From contig JAIGNY010001629.1 in NCBI GenBank assembly GCA_020152595.1, positions 982,589 through 1,046,588 of the forward strand: 64,000 nucleotides of DNA, given 5' to 3'. Both the position numbers and the translations under genes were made by a program. This document shows, in pieces, positions 11,169-23,580 of the stretch (positions are counted from its first letter, which is position 1; every line of letters begins with the position of its first letter). This DNA comes from Chiridota heheva. Taxonomy: Eukaryota; Echinodermata; Holothuroidea; Apodida; Chiridotidae. Below the pieces are notes generated by a model that was not told the DNA's origin, did no database searches, and saw only the letters and a program-made list of their open reading frames with translations.

Positions 11169-11268
11169 GTCTCCACAAGGAAAACACCTATTGCATGAAT
11201 TGTTAAGGTCTCCTGAATGATTATATATATCATTTAAGATGTTTCCAAAGGAAATACCTTGTGGAGAC
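11169..11268. repeat. Inverted repeat GTCTCCACAAGG / CCTTGTGGAGAC
   Basis: GTCTCCACAAGG at 11169-11180 and its exact complement at 11257-11268 lie 76 bases apart. A looser copy, TATCCACAAGGAT, follows near 11350. It could be a small foldback element or the edge of an older one; no target duplication is evident. Confidence 0.55.
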
Positions 11269-11269
11269 C

Positions 11270-11745
11270 TAACGGTGCATAAATATGTACAATTTCAGAT
11301 TTATAAAATGTTGTAAAATTAAAGTACGCATCCATTGTGTATCAGGTATCCACAAGGATAAAAGATTAACATGTACATTACAGTATATATTGCAAAGCAG
11401 TTGTTCTTGTAGTGTAGTTCAAGTGCAATGACATATATCTGGTAAGTTTTTTATTCTGCATTTTCTTTTTATTTAAGCTTATAGAAAGTCCCACACAATA
11501 CAATTATAAATGGTTTTAGTGAAAGCAACCGAACTTACAATTCACAACATTAATTTTTAATGTTTATGGAACAGTTGTTATGTTGTGAAATTGAAGTACG
11601 CCCCAGTATGTATCAATGGTCCTAACTGGTGTGGTGACATAGTAAACTCAACGAACAATTTTAATTTAATGGGCCTACACATTTTTTGCATAAGGATAGT
11701 GTCTGACTAATAGACCATACCAATATGTGTATAGTGTCTCCACCC
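11270..11745. other. AT-rich sequence, no gene recognised
   Basis: The word AAATTGAAGTACGC or close variants occurs twice (about 11317 and 11590), hinting at an old internal duplication. Nothing coding is visible. Confidence 0.5.
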
Positions 11746-11749
11746 TTAC

Positions 11750-12110
11750 AGAAATCCTTTATATGGGCCAGATATAAAATATCTTATATGGCCCAGATAT
11801 GATTTCAATATATGGGATTGATATGAATTTCAGATATATGCCATATAAAGAATTAGCCAGATAGATAATAAAGTTTGATATGGCCAGCTATAAGTATACA
11901 ATTTTATATTGCCAGATATAAATAGAAAACTTTATAAGACATAATATTTTATATGGCCAGATATGGATATAAAACTTTATATGACATAACATTTTATATG
12001 GCCAGAGACAGATATAAAACTTTATATGACATACAATTTTATATGGCGAGATATAGATATAAAACTTTATATGACATACAATTTTACATAGCCAGATATA
12101 ATAGAATCCG
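11750..12110. repeat. Tandem 45-bp ATATGGCC repeat, array 1
   Basis: The first part (11750-11900) has loosely repeated ATATGG and CAGATAT words. From about 11900 there is a regular 45-bp unit with the core TATATGGCCAGATAT, then GATATAAAACTTTATATGAC, then ATAACATTT. The same unit in the same orientation is found at 19020-19200. The array contains many short self-complementary words. Confidence 0.85.
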
Positions 12111-12119
12111 CCCCTGAAC

Positions 12120-12655
12120 ACTACTCAACTAGATTTTCTGCATTCAGCGTTTAGAACAGCATTCTAGCAATAAGACTTCTCCCCAGATTAACTGGATTCA
12201 CGCAATGTACGTACGTAACACTAACATGGGGGAAGATTTTACTTGAATAACAACTGAATGTGTGCTATGTCTTTTTATACAACGAAACTTGAACAGAATA
12301 TTTCTTTTTATTGCCGTAAATAACAAAAATATAATCAAAGTCATATTTAAGAAAACATTAGTTTATGGGACTGATATCACGTATTAAACTATTGTCTAAT
12401 GGTATGATCCTAAGAACACCATTTACGGACGGTACCATACATCAGTACTGTAATGCCAGCGTTAAGCCCACGTTGAGCCTCAGATCTGATAATCAAAACA
12501 ACGGAAATGGCAAAACTGCAGAACTTGTTTATTGAAAGCTTATGATGTGTTGTGTATTTATACTATTGATATCACTGACGAAATTCTAGCACTGATTTGT
12601 TCTTCGACTTGAATTTTAGTGTGGTTTGTCATACTTGTAACAGGCAGTTCCAGCA
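12120..12655. other. Unique AT-rich sequence, no gene recognised
   Basis: No motif-bearing open frame, no tandem repeat and no RNA gene are visible. Confidence 0.5.
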
Positions 12656-12667
12656 AAAATGTGCATG

Positions 12668-12938
12668 GAAAGGGAGGGGGGAGGGGGGTCAGTGACGTTT
12701 GGGATTCGGGGGATCTATGACTTGGGATTAAGATTTGGTGGGGGAGGGGGTCCGTGAATTGGAATTGAGATTTCCAGGGTGGGGGAGATTTGAGATTGGG
12801 GAGCGGGTGAGGGGTGCCCGTGATTTGGGATTGGGAATCAGTGTGTATGTGATTTGGCAGGATTGGGTTTTTGGGGTATACAGGGGTTTCGATGGGGTCC
12901 CTGATAGGATTGGGATAGGATTGAGTTTCAAGGTGGGG
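12668..12938. repeat. G-rich degenerate minisatellite, left part
   Basis: The phrases GGGGGTCCGTGATTTGGGAT, GATTTGAGATTGGGG and GGATTGGGATAGGATTGAG recur loosely at about 25-60 base spacing. The same phrases continue at 13797-13995, so the LINE at 12939-13792 split a single array. Confidence 0.75.
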
Positions 12939-13792
12939 CTTGTACTCTCCTCTTAGTCACTTTGCCATGTTCTCTGACTCAAAGGCTGTTCTTACTTCAT
13001 TACTCAATCTTAAATGGGATAACCTCACCTGCCACCTCCTCCTCCGGAAACTCTTTTCTCCCACCCTCTGCAGGAAAAGTGTTCTTTTCTTCTGGATACC
13101 CAGCCATGTTGGCATCCCTGGCAATGACAGGGCTGATACAGCCGCTAAGCTTGCCCTTAACCTCCTCCCTTCCCCTTTTCCCAAAACCCTCTCTGACATC
13201 AAACCGCTTATCGCTTCTCTTGTTCGTGACCGCTGGCAAACCTTATGGAACTTCCAAATTGATAACAAACTCCATGTTATCCAGCCCACAATCCCGATCA
13301 AATCCACCATCAACAACCTTTCTCGTATCGACAACGTTCATATTACCCGTCTTAGAATTGGTCACACCCACCTCACTCACTCCCATCTCCTTATTGGTTC
13401 CCCAACCCCTCTGTAACAATTGCCACTGCATCCTCACAATCCAACACGTTCTCCTTGCTTGCCCCTGTACAACCTTCCCAGAGCTTCTCTCGCTCCCCAC
13501 AACTCAATTGCTGAGTTCTTCCAAAAAAATCCTCCAGATAAAATAGTCTCCTTCCTTCAGCATGCATCCCTCTACAACAATATTTAATTCTCCTCTCCCA
13601 CCCCTCTCTACTTTGTTTTTAGTTTTACCCATGCACCTCCTCTCTCGATCACAGCTTTCTGGCTGTTGTTCTTGAATTTCTCTCATTCTTCCCCTGGTCT
13701 CTTTTCCTTACTACCTCTAAATGATCTGACCTCTCAGGCACAATCTGACCTTCGTTGTCGTGGTGCCGTTAAGACCTCATCAAACAAACAAA
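12939..13792 (+). mobile_element. 5'-truncated LINE with RNase H end and (CAAA)n tail
   Basis: The insert is 854 bp, flanked by a 10-base target duplication CAAGGTGGGG (12929-12938 and 13793-13802), and ends in CAAACAAACAAACAA. The plus-strand frame from 12940 begins in the RNase H domain: F-S-D-S-K-A-V-L-T-S-L with the active-site Asp region, then W-I-P-S-H-V-G-I-P-G-N-D-R-A-D, ending at 13414-13416 through a short deletion relative to the copy at 44018. The zinc knuckle follows out of frame (C-N-N-C-H-C near 13417, H-V-L-L-A-C near 13447). RNase H plus a terminal CCHC motif is a feature of the I-type group of LINEs. Inactive: no endonuclease or reverse transcriptase remains. Confidence 0.92.
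12940..13416 (+). pseudogene. RNase H domain remnant of the LINE
   Basis: A 158-codon open stretch covers the distal half of RNase H and the linker after it. The strongest motif, I-P-S-H-V-G-I-P-G-N-D-R-A-D, includes the His and last Asp of the RNase H active site. It ends prematurely where a run of C is two bases shorter than in the second copy, so the zinc knuckle is lost from this frame. There is no promoter or proper start: the open stretch begins at the truncation point. Confidence 0.85.
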
Positions 13793-13796
13793 CAAG

Positions 13797-13995
13797 GTGG
13801 GGTCCGTGATATGATTCGAGAGGAGGGGGTCAGTGATAAGATTTAGGAAAGGGGGTCCGTGATTTGGCATACGGGGATGAGGCTGTGATAGGATTTGAGA
13901 TTACTAATTTGATATTCAAAGGAGAAGGGGGCCGGGGGAAAGGGACCCGGGGGAAGGGGGGGGAAAGGGACCCGGGGGAAGGGACCGTGATATGA
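13797..13995. repeat. G-rich degenerate minisatellite, right part
   Basis: Continues the array of 12668-12938 with GGGGTCCGTGATATGATTCG, GGGGGTCAGTGATAAGATTT and GGGGGTCCGTGATTTGGCAT, then GGGGGAAAGGGACCCGGGGG words at 13925-13990. The G runs could form quadruplexes. Confidence 0.7.
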
Positions 13996-14231
13996 TTCGT
14001 ATCTAACCCACTTGTATTAATAAGTATTTAAAAAGTGATCATAGCATAATAAAATTTGAAATTAATTTAAATAATTATGTAGCTGAAATGCATCTACCTT
14101 ATCATAAGGACAACAGATTGATATTACGTACGCTGGGGAGCACCTGAGAAAATGCTGTTAAAACCCACCAAAGAACCAACCTAAAAATCATGAGCCGCAA
14201 TTAACTTAGCCACAATTATCTTTAATGCAAA

Positions 14232-14873
14232 GTATTTTCCTTTACTACAGTACTTTCCTTTACTACAGTACTTTCCTTTACTACAGTGCTTTCCTTTACT
14301 ACAGTACTTTCCTTTACTACAGCACTTCACAGCACTTTCCTTTACTACAGTACTTTCCTTTGTCAGTACTTTCCTTTACTACAGTACTTTCCTTTGTGCC
14401 AGTACCTTTACTACACTTTCCTTTGTGCCAGTACTTTCCTTGACTACAGTACTCTTCTTTACTACAGTACTTTCCTTACTACTACTTTCCACTTTCCTTG
14501 ACTACAGTACTTTCCTTTACTACAGTACTTTCCTTTACTACAGTACTTTCTTTTGTGCCAGTACTTTCCTTTACTACAGTACTTTCCTTGACTACAGTAC
14601 TTTCCTTTGTGCCAGTACTTTCCTTGTCTACAGTACTTTCCTTTACTACAGTACTTTCCTTTACTACAGTACTTTCCTTTACTACAGTACTTTCCTTTAC
14701 TACAGTACTTTCCTTTGTGCCAGTACTTTCCTTTACTACAGTACTTTCCTTTGCGCCAGTACTTTCCTTTACTACAGTACTTTCCTTTACTACAGTACTT
14801 TCCTTTACTACAGAACTTTCCTTTACTACAGTACTTTTCTTTACTACAGTACTTTCCTTTACTACAGTACATT
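14232..14873. repeat. 18-bp satellite (TTTCCTTTACTACAGTAC)n
   Basis: About 35 units of 18 bp. Some carry TGTGCCAGTAC or TTGACTACAGTAC instead of TTTACTACAGTAC, giving a mixed higher-order pattern; single units such as TACAGAAC mark point changes. Because 18 is a multiple of three, frames stay open on both strands (Y-Y-S-T-F-L repeats on plus, C-S-K-G-K-Y repeats on minus). These are not treated as genes. Confidence 0.95.
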
Positions 14874-14879
14874 TTGTTC

Positions 14880-17800
14880 CATCACTGAGCCAAATAACAC
14901 ATTATAATACCAATGGATTATCATCTATTTGGATTTGGTAAACAACTTACAATCAGATACTGTAAGTGTAACTGAAGAGGTGACTGACACCATGGAGCTA
15001 TCACACTTTTTGTAACTTAGGTTAAATGACTATAAATTTACCAATTTACAGCATTTTAAATTATTTCTTGTTATTGCACAATGACATCATCATTGACATC
15101 AATGGGGGACGGATCTTTCGTCACCTTTCGTAAAACCAATGTTTTTTTATTCCAGTCCACTGCTAATTATGTTTAAAATATAGCATAGATTGAGGGCAAT
15201 TTTTTTTTTTTTAATTTGGTCATACCCTAAATCATCATTTATCTAAAATAGGCATTCTAAAATTCACAAGTAGCTGAATTTGAAGCACAGAATTTAAAGA
15301 ATTACATAAAGATTTCAGATGTGTTCTTCTTACTATATCAGACATTCCACAAAAATTGTCAAATTTTAAAACTTTGTTTGGTCATAACTTGAAAACTTAA
15401 TAAGTTTTTTACAAATTCTAAAAACTACTGTATTCCACTCAGATTTTCATGCTCTTTCACATATTTTAAATGTGCTAGATGTCCATAGTCCTTAAATTAA
15501 CCAAGAAAATGTCCTTGATCCCTACAGAAACCTCTCTATCATACAAAAGATGATTCAAAGAGACAAAGAATATAATTTGTTTCACAGATAATTCTTAAAT
15601 AAGAGGATGTAACTGGAGATAAACAAAGGTGGCAGACTGTTTGTAACAACAATTGCAAAATATAATAATTTGTGGAAAGACAAGCAGCTAGCCTTAAACT
15701 AATTCCTTTTCAAAGTTTATAACAGTATCCCTGTTGTAATTAACTTATGACAATTAATCAACAATTTTTAACTAACAAAGTGGCATAAGTAACAAGGAAT
15801 TAGATGTTTTCTGTTTTGGATCTTTAGTAATTAGAAAGGAATGGTTAATATACATGTATTCTGTGATCTCAAAAAATTGACAATGCCCCGTGATACACCT
15901 ATAACGACCACAAAGAAAACTTCTTCAGAAAGTTGGATACAATTTCTTTCTGTCAGAGGAGTTGGGGGAAAATGAAAGCAGAAATTAACATAATTATACT
16001 TTTGGTCATGTGTTGTTTTCAATCATTGTTGTAAATTTCATGATGATGTAGGCTTTTCATCAACCCAGCTTTCCTTACGTGTTGAAGAATGTGATAACAT
16101 TTCACTTCAAGAAATAGGGAAAGAAGGAATAACTTCAGCCGGTTCATTTTGAATGCACCATGTTCACTACCAGTCACAGCAAGTGCTCTGAAACGGTCAA
16201 GATATTACCTGTAAACAAAGAAAGAGCGGAATATAATTTTATCTATTCATTTGATGGGTGTTTTTTAATTTAAAAGCCTTCACTGCCTTGTGAATTACAT
16301 GCTTGAGCCTAGACCTTACTACATGTCAGTTAAACTGAGAAAGGGAAATACTGATTAATCTCAAAGCACTATCGTAAATGTTTAACAGTTGTATGTTGTA
16401 CTGATTTCTCTCTTATTTACATTTGAAGTGCTTCAACTGACCTTTTTGCCCGTAACTAGAACCTGCTCTTTTCTGGATTTACAATACGATGAAATTAAAC
16501 AATAACTGGTATACTGTAATTTTTTCGTAAGCACTGGTAACAGATTCCACTCATTTTAACAAAGATCGCAGTTGCAGCTTTGTTTATTATACATATACAT
16601 GCCTATCTTGTCACACGGATTTCTTTAAGCTGCAAATAGGGTAAATCCTGTCCTTTGTACTGTATCAACACAAAATGGTCATTGTGGTCAACTTGAAAAT
16701 TGAAATTCTGCGCCGAAGCAGCTCAGAATGGGGAAAATAGTGTTTAACAAGACTTTCGAGTACAAATCTTATGAAAATTAGCCTGCAATAATGTAAGCTG
16801 CATTTGTGATTTTAGGCATTTAGGAAAACAAATATGGCATTTTAATTTTATCACTGGTGTAAGTGGGAATTTCAACATTTTGGCAATATTTTGGCTCAGA
16901 TTGTGAAACTACTGAAATTGAAATTTACTATTTTTTTCACAAACGATTTTGTGCCATCGAATTGTCTTGACAATGCGGATATTCCCGAAACTTAAAAACA
17001 AGCAAAAGATTACACAAATTACAATTTGTGCAGTTGCAAACACTGATTTGGATGGTGCGCAGCTGCGCGGAATTGCGTGACCTTTTTGCAAAATTATGAA
17101 AGATTTCCAGTTTTGTTCCCTAGGAGGAAAGTTTTTGAACATTTTTTGCAGGGAATGGATTGTCAAGGAATTTTTCTTCCCATTTCTAAGTTTCATGACC
17201 CAGAATGCAAGTCTTCAAATAAGAATCAAAATTTAACAAAAATAATGAGGTTTTTCCTATACAATCTAACATAAATGACCCTTATGGTTGCCATTTCAAG
17301 TGTGGCCTATAGTACAAGTGGGCCAAAGTTAGTGTAATCGTATATTTCTCCTTCTTCGACAAAAGATAACAAACTCATCAACTAAATTTACTGTTTTTGA
17401 AGACAGGGATGGGCTTCAAACAACATACAGAATAAGGTAAAACATCAGTACGACAGGGAGTGCACTTCTGAAGGTATACCCTCTCCATGATCTTGAAGGT
17501 GGAGTCGTTGTTGGTTTTGAGGGACAAAAAGAGTCCTTCTTTTCTTTTTATAAATGTTTCAACATTTCAGGATAGGAGGCCAAGTACTATCATAAACTTG
17601 TCCTTCCTCTGCATGTGTAGTCGTAGTGGAGTAAAAACTTGTCCTTTGTTTGCAGGCATAATTGTACTCGTAGTGCGCAAAAACGATGCAACGAAGATTA
17701 TTTACTTCAACTGCGCCTGTGCGGGCGTAGTGGATACTTTGAATTATGTGTTATGAGTCTGCACATAAGTTGTACGATGGTACTGGCGGGAGTATTACAT

Positions 17801-18925
17801 GCAGATATTTCTGACAACGAAAACAATTAGCCCTACTAACGTTGGGCAAATGCCCTTTCTTTGCAAACAAAAATATATTTTTAATTTATTACTTATGCTT
17901 AGCTGCATGAACTTCTAACCCAACATCTCAGATCTAGCCTATGAATGCCCTAACGTTAGACACCTACCTCCAGGCTCTAGTCCTGACTTCCAATTTCTTC
18001 ATTTTGTTAGGTTCTAAGTTAGACCTATCGAGTGTTAAACTAGCACTAGGGCCTACAGCCCAAGTTCAGTACCACAACAGACTACAGTACTACTACTATT
18101 ACTAACGTAAGACTAGCGCAACACTGATGTGGCCTAACGTTAATGGTCCCTACTATTCTGTTACTGTATCACAGTCAACGACGTTAGGCTATTTGCTATT
18201 AAGGCGGTCGGTTCGACGTAACCGTGTACGGGCTCAGTACGGTTTTGCCAAGTTGGAAAGGGAAACTTTATCATTACAGTCAATGGGATATTTTTTATGA
18301 ATACTTGTGTCGCCTCAGCCAGTCAGCGAAAATTAATGGTACTCATATATATTGAAAACTACTGTCTAATACACAATATTTGTTAAGAAAAATAAATTAT
18401 GTCAAGTATTTTTAGCAAAATGACAAAAATATAGGTTTTTCTCCCATTAATTGCAATGATAACTGACTGTTTGTTTTCCCCTTTGAATAAAGTTTGAGAT
18501 CGTCAAAAAAGCATTGTTACGTCACCGTGCACCACAACATTCCCGGATGTCCGACCTCCAGAATGAGCTGAGCCCAAGACAAATCATGATCAACTACTGA
18601 CAACTAGACATACTTTCATATACCTATTTAAAAAAAAAAAACTTAAAACATAAATCTAACTCACTTCTTTTTGATTTGAAACAACATTAACTTGCCTATC
18701 AAAAAGTCGGTTATTGTCCGTTTGCAGTAAGTGATTGTACGGTGATCAAAGTCAAACAGTGCGATGGTTCATGTGCGTGCAAAATAGGTGAAGTTTGAGG
18801 AGAAAGTTACACTGACAGATCAGCGAGATTTTCAAATTTCCCGGAAATGTCATTGTTGAGCAGGCATCAATTTGTCCTTGAAACGGGATAGAAATGCCAC
18901 TGACAGATTTATCCCGTCCGTGTTT
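14880..18925. other. 4 kb AT-rich sequence, no gene recognised
   Basis: I looked for splice-bounded frames and family motifs on both strands and found none that hold up. The longest frames are under 100 codons and show no known domain. There are no tandem arrays; a few poly-T/A runs only (for example about 15200). Confidence 0.5.
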
Positions 18926-18929
18926 CAAG

Positions 18930-19018
18930 AGGCGCTTTCTTGATATCAGTGACTTTATATCTAACTCTGACTGTCGTTGTGCCGTTAAACATGAACAAAC
19001 CAAACCAACCAAACCATA
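18930..19018 (+). mobile_element. Possible retroelement 3' end with AACCAAACC tail
   Basis: The end CTGTCGTTGTGCCGTTAAAC followed by ATGAACAAACC and ACCAAACC-type tail words resembles the 3' end of the two LINE copies (TTCGTTGTCGTGGTGCCGTT plus a CAAA tail at 13750 and 44587). Only the last tens of bases are shared, so it may be a related LINE or a SINE that borrowed its tail. It abuts the second 45-bp array. Confidence 0.45.
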
Positions 19019-19215
19019 ATATTTTATATGGCCATATATAGATATAAAACTTTATATGACATAACATTTTATATGGCCATATATAGATATAAAACTTTAT
19101 ATGACATAACATTTTATATGGCATATATAGATAGATATAGACATAAATTTTATAAAATTTTATATGACATAACATTTTATAGATATAAAACTTTATAAAA
19201 CTTTATATGACATAT
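19019..19215. repeat. Tandem 45-bp ATATGGCC repeat, array 2
   Basis: Regular 45-bp units (ATTTTATATGG at 19021 and 19066), with the core GATATAAAACTTTATATGAC as in array 1 at 11.9 kb and in the same orientation. It decays after 19120 into shorter partial units. Confidence 0.88.
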
Positions 19216-19445
19216 ATAATTTTAGGTCACCAGATATATATATAAAAAGTTATATCTTATTATATAAACTTTCATGCTGTCCATATAAATCTGTATACAA
19301 GTTGTGCTGAAATTTTCCATATGAAATATGGCTGTAAACAATTTGATTTACAGATGTGGCATTATATGGGTATATACAATTTGATTAACATGCAGTATAT
19401 GGCCAATTCTTTAGGTTTGATTTATATGGCTATATAAAAAGGAGC
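19216..19445. repeat. Degenerate ATATGG flank of array 2
   Basis: Loose TATATGG/CCATATA words, including GGCCAATTCTTTAGG near 19403. The complement of this word resembles AAAGAATTAGCCAGATA near 11847 in the flank of array 1, so the two arrays share a flank in inverted form. Confidence 0.55.
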
Positions 19446-20014
19446 CATTTTCTTTCTCTATTTAGAAATAGAGCACAACTAGGCAAGAACATTTCTTTCA
19501 ACCTTGAAATTATAATATCTACGACCTAAAAATATAACCTTATAAAAACTGTTATAACTACACAATCCATGTAATAGCTCTTTACTACAAGGCAAAGTAA
19601 TAAAAACTGTTTTTACATATACATCAAACTACGGTTTGAAAGATATAGCTAATTCCGGATAAGGGCTGCAAATGCATGAATTTTCAAAGTATACGTTTTA
19701 CTTGTAAATCATTTTTTTCGATAGTACACTAATCAAGCTTTCATAAACTGTTTTTGCTTTTTTCTTCTAATGCACTTCGATTTTTTATATTTTTTATCAT
19801 GGCTTGAAGTTTGGGGAAACAAAAGGTACATGTAACATTTCCACTTATTTTGTGATGGAAATTTGAGTTGCCCTCTGTTACAGTTCTTATGCTTCAAAGA
19901 TATTTTAGCCCAAAATATGACAATCTTGTACCATTTTCCGTCTGTCACAAAAAACATGAAAAATTGTGTACTTTTTACATGCAAAGCCTTTTTTTTTTGC
20001 TTTAAAGATAAATT

Positions 20015-20114
20015 GACCTCATCTGGGAAGTGAAATAAAAATAGCCTTTGATGTATAGTTATCAAGATGACCTCATCTGGGAAGTGAAATAAAAATAGCC
20101 TTTGATGTATAGTT
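20015..20114. repeat. 46-bp direct duplication
   Basis: GACCTCATCTGGGAAGTGAA plus 26 more bases at 20015-20060 recurs exactly at 20069-20114. The eight-base spacer between copies makes a 54-base tandem step. Being identical, the duplication is probably recent. Confidence 0.9.
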
Positions 20115-20119
20115 GATCT

Positions 20120-22970
20120 GATATTCCATGTCAAAAACGGCGGGGTGGGGGTTGTGGGTGGTATGCGCTTTTATGCGAAAAGGACGTGAATTAAATAAGA
20201 CGTGAATCTCGAGTGTTTTGTGTCATTAATATATTTTGTCGGGGATTGTAGCCTTATAGGATATCCCACTACTAAGACGTATGCACAACAGTGGACCCGG
20301 CGTAAACAAACCATTATTTCTGACACTTCACAATGCGTATTAATATTCTCGCAATCAGCTATAGCATGTAGTATACATCTATTATATACAAAATAAAACC
20401 GAAGCTCAGAATACTGAAATATCAACATCAAAGCCGCAAACAGGGGTCACAACTATCTAATCGAAGATGTGTCTTATTTATCGAGCTTTCCTTCATCTTA
20501 ACAACCCTCTGACATGTCTGACTAGCGCTCTTACCCCATATAATCCCGTAACGGGGTCATAATCTATGGGTTAGTTTTCTATCCGAACTTTTAAAGTCCA
20601 TATAACGCAATTAAGGTAGCACGGAACTAATTATTTGCCCCTATTGGAAACTATATGGTACAAGTGACCAATTTGGGATACTTTTCCTACCAGAACACGA
20701 AAGATCGGGGTATTTTGTGATGTATATTGTGTGACTTACACCCACACATAGGTACTTCCCCTTCAATTCCAGGACCACCATTTCCGTCCCTTACAACATG
20801 GGACCATTTGGAGACTAGTGCATACTTTCAAGACTAATTTTTCAAAACAACCTAAATCGATGAAAACATAAACTTCAAAAAATTGATAAAGCATGAATAG
20901 CCTGAAATGTTATTTGAAACTTATCTGCCGATAAAATAAAAAAAAAAAAGTGAAAATCACTCATTGACAACTCATGAAGTCACAACACAGTTCCACTTTT
21001 CTTGTTGGTAATTTTGGTGGCGCTATCTACATGTCTCATATTAATTATGTCTATGTTCCTCATATCTCACATATTGATGCGTATGTCACAAACACAGATT
21101 TGGAACACATTTTAATTTCAAGACCAGCTCGAAATTAATAGATTAGGATGGAGCCCCTATTAATCATGAAAACTCATTAAAAAGTCCCAGGACTGTCTTC
21201 TGGTCTTTTCGGTCCTGACTTTTAAAAATGTCCTATGTTTATTGGTGTGTATCCCGTAGCTGGTCCTCAGAATATAAACACACACACACACACACAAACG
21301 TTCGATAGGTGAAGTCGGCTTGTGCTACAGGCACCGTACCAGTCCATATTTGTCTCAAAATTAACGTATATAGGCCAATATAATGCTTACCCCAAGTTGA
21401 AATGATCACATCTACATGTCGAGTAGCTTTCGGGGCTTCAGATTCCGGGTCACCTGGTCACGCTTTGAGATCAGTGGCCCTTCCAGCGTCACTGATACTG
21501 CCAGAAAATTTCAGTTGTACCTCCTCTTTTTTAAATTCACAGGTCTGGGGCGCCCACTAGATAAAAATGAAATATATAGTTGTGTTATCTAGGAATTTGA
21601 TATGGATGTGACATAACTTCGCACACCTGGATGCCTGGCAGCCTGGATTTAGTGGCGCATTATATAGCTAGCTTCAAGTAGTGTGTGTGGGCGGGGGCGG
21701 GGATCTAAGATTGTGTTATATTTTGGCAATGTGAGGGCTCCGATCTCCATCTCCTGCACCTATTGTGTCGTCATTGTTTGTATCAGTACAGTTTAAATCA
21801 GGTCCATAATTCTCCTTCACAAAGTGGGGGACATAATTATGAGGCCAATTTTTTCCATTTTTTTTCAAAAGCTTATGTACTTTTAAATTAAAAAAAAATA
21901 TTAGAAATTTAGATTCTGCCGGAAAGTGTGTGTAGGTCAGGTTTGATAATCCAAATCGTTTTTTGAGATGAATATTTCGTTAAAGTCCGAACTGTTATTG
22001 CTCTCAGACTTCCGTTTTTCCCAGCGGATTTACTGTCAACTGCCTGAGCCGTTTACATGCTGCACAAGCGTATAAACCCGATTTTTTTTTTCTCAACTTG
22101 CTTCTGTAGATGACCCACGGGCATAACAAAAAATATCCCTCTTCTCTAGTTTCGTCCCTGGCCCTGTTTGGATGGCATCCAAGGCCCTACCAATTGAATT
22201 TGCCCCATGCCAGGGCCATAATTCCTAAAATTTTTTAACATACACGTTACGTTTGTGAAAAACGGTGTTTGGGGAACACTTGTTGGGGAAATATTTGCAT
22301 AATTTATTCAAATAATGCCTCGAAATGCTTTAAAATGGTCAATTGTTAATCCATCTTGATGAACCATATTTTCTTCCAATTAAGCTCAAGTTGTTGCTTC
22401 CTGTCCATGGATCTTTGAGTCATAGCATGGATGGTCATAATAATGATATCGAGTTGTTTGTTCAAAGTATGCATTGGCCAGTTGGTAATATTACGGAAGA
22501 TTGTAAGGTGCATGCATGGCAGCTAATTCTTTTAAGCGTATGTGCATTGACAGGTATTGTGATTAATTTTTGTTATGCACCTTCCCGACTACCGTACTTA
22601 CGCCGGGCAAAGCCAATGCGATAATGGGCAGGTGGGCAGCGAACCGATTCGTTTAATCCCTAAAATGGGCTTTCTGACAAAAGATGTTCTGAAAATGGGA
22701 AAGAAAGAACAATTTTAAAGGTTAGATCACGGTCTTGTGGTAAATTTTCAAATATTCATTGACCTGTTTTACCTCCCATAGTGATAATTCTATATTGTTT
22801 ATGAATCTCAGATTGCTACTTCGTATATAAAATTGGTGTTAGAGAAGTTTCGAAGCTCTCCACGACGATCAAAAAGCTTTGCGGAATATTTGTGAGTCTC
22901 TGAAAAATTGTGTCCTCACTTTTCGGTGCAGTGCCCCTTTAACATTATTGATTGAGATTACATGGGGTCA
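20120..22970. other. Sequence without recognised genes
   Basis: Only short frames. A small (CA)n tract lies at about 21280-21297. TTAAAGG near 22714 and CCTTTAA near 22937 could be worn ends of another MITE, but the pairing beyond seven bases is poor. Confidence 0.5.
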
Positions 22971-22979
22971 CATGTGTGA

Positions 22980-23123
22980 AATGTCAATGAATGTATGAAA
23001 GGGAGTTTGAAAAGCCAAAGACGCGGGAAATTTTGATATTTTTTATTCTGGATTTGATCATGGCACTTCGGAGCGTCTTGAAGCTTTCTGTCTACAGGCG
23101 GGGAAATCAACCTCTTAGAAAAG
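22980..23123 (+). other. Exon-like duplicated module, copy 1
   Basis: Shares the words GGATTTGATCATGGCACTTC, TCTTGAAGCTT and AACCTCTTAGAAAAG with the modules at 23581 and 25769, and ends in AAAAG|GTAATT, a good donor-like site. One frame reads F-Y-S-G-F-D-H-G-T-S-E-R-L-E-A, but it is not kept in the other copies. Likely non-coding or decayed. Confidence 0.4.
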
Positions 23124-23580
23124 GTAATTAATGTTTTAATATTTTATTTTTATAGCATAATATCTAAGAAGGACTGATTTGCCATGCTTATTCATGTTTT
23201 GTTTTTCTTAAAGAAACTTGACACAATATGTAAGTATAATTTTGAGTGTTAATTTAAAACTATTGACAAATACTCAACATGCTAATTGTACAACCTTTAA
23301 TTCTCCTGGCAGCCTGTGTTGGCTTTCCTTTTCCTTACCGTATTTTGAAAATCCTATAGAATATCGGTAAGAGTATTCAAAAATTTCACACAGGTTTGCT
23401 CAAAATTGCGGTTAGACCTAAATCAATATGGTAATTAATTTTCTGAGCGCATAGAAGTTAAGCGGAATAAAGACAAACTGATAAAACAAAAAAAAGAAGT
23501 CTAAATGAATAACTCAGATTCTACTGTTCTATCATGTCCATTGCGATTCACCGCTTTTTTCTTGTTTCATCCCTTTTCAG

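Noticed and set aside
10831-11233. I-H-T-Y / Y-I-Y-I-Y frames
   Set aside because: GTAT and TA microsatellites; no coding meaning.
12962-13546. 194-residue Ser/Pro/Leu-rich frame overlapping the LINE
   Set aside because: A shadow frame of the RNase H coding strand; the frame from 12940 carries the real motifs.
14225-14941. Y-Y-S-T-F-L repeat protein and C-S-K-G-K-Y repeat protein
   Set aside because: 18-bp tandem repeat, open on both strands in several frames.
18200-18240. tRNA-like GGTTCGA T-loop word
   Set aside because: No acceptor, D-arm or anticodon stem can be drawn around it.
19733-20134. 133-residue minus-strand frame with an internal repeat
   Set aside because: The internal repeat is the 46-bp direct duplication; no domain is visible.
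22714-22942. Possible second TTAAAGG-ended MITE
   Set aside because: Only seven terminal bases pair; beyond that the arms do not match.
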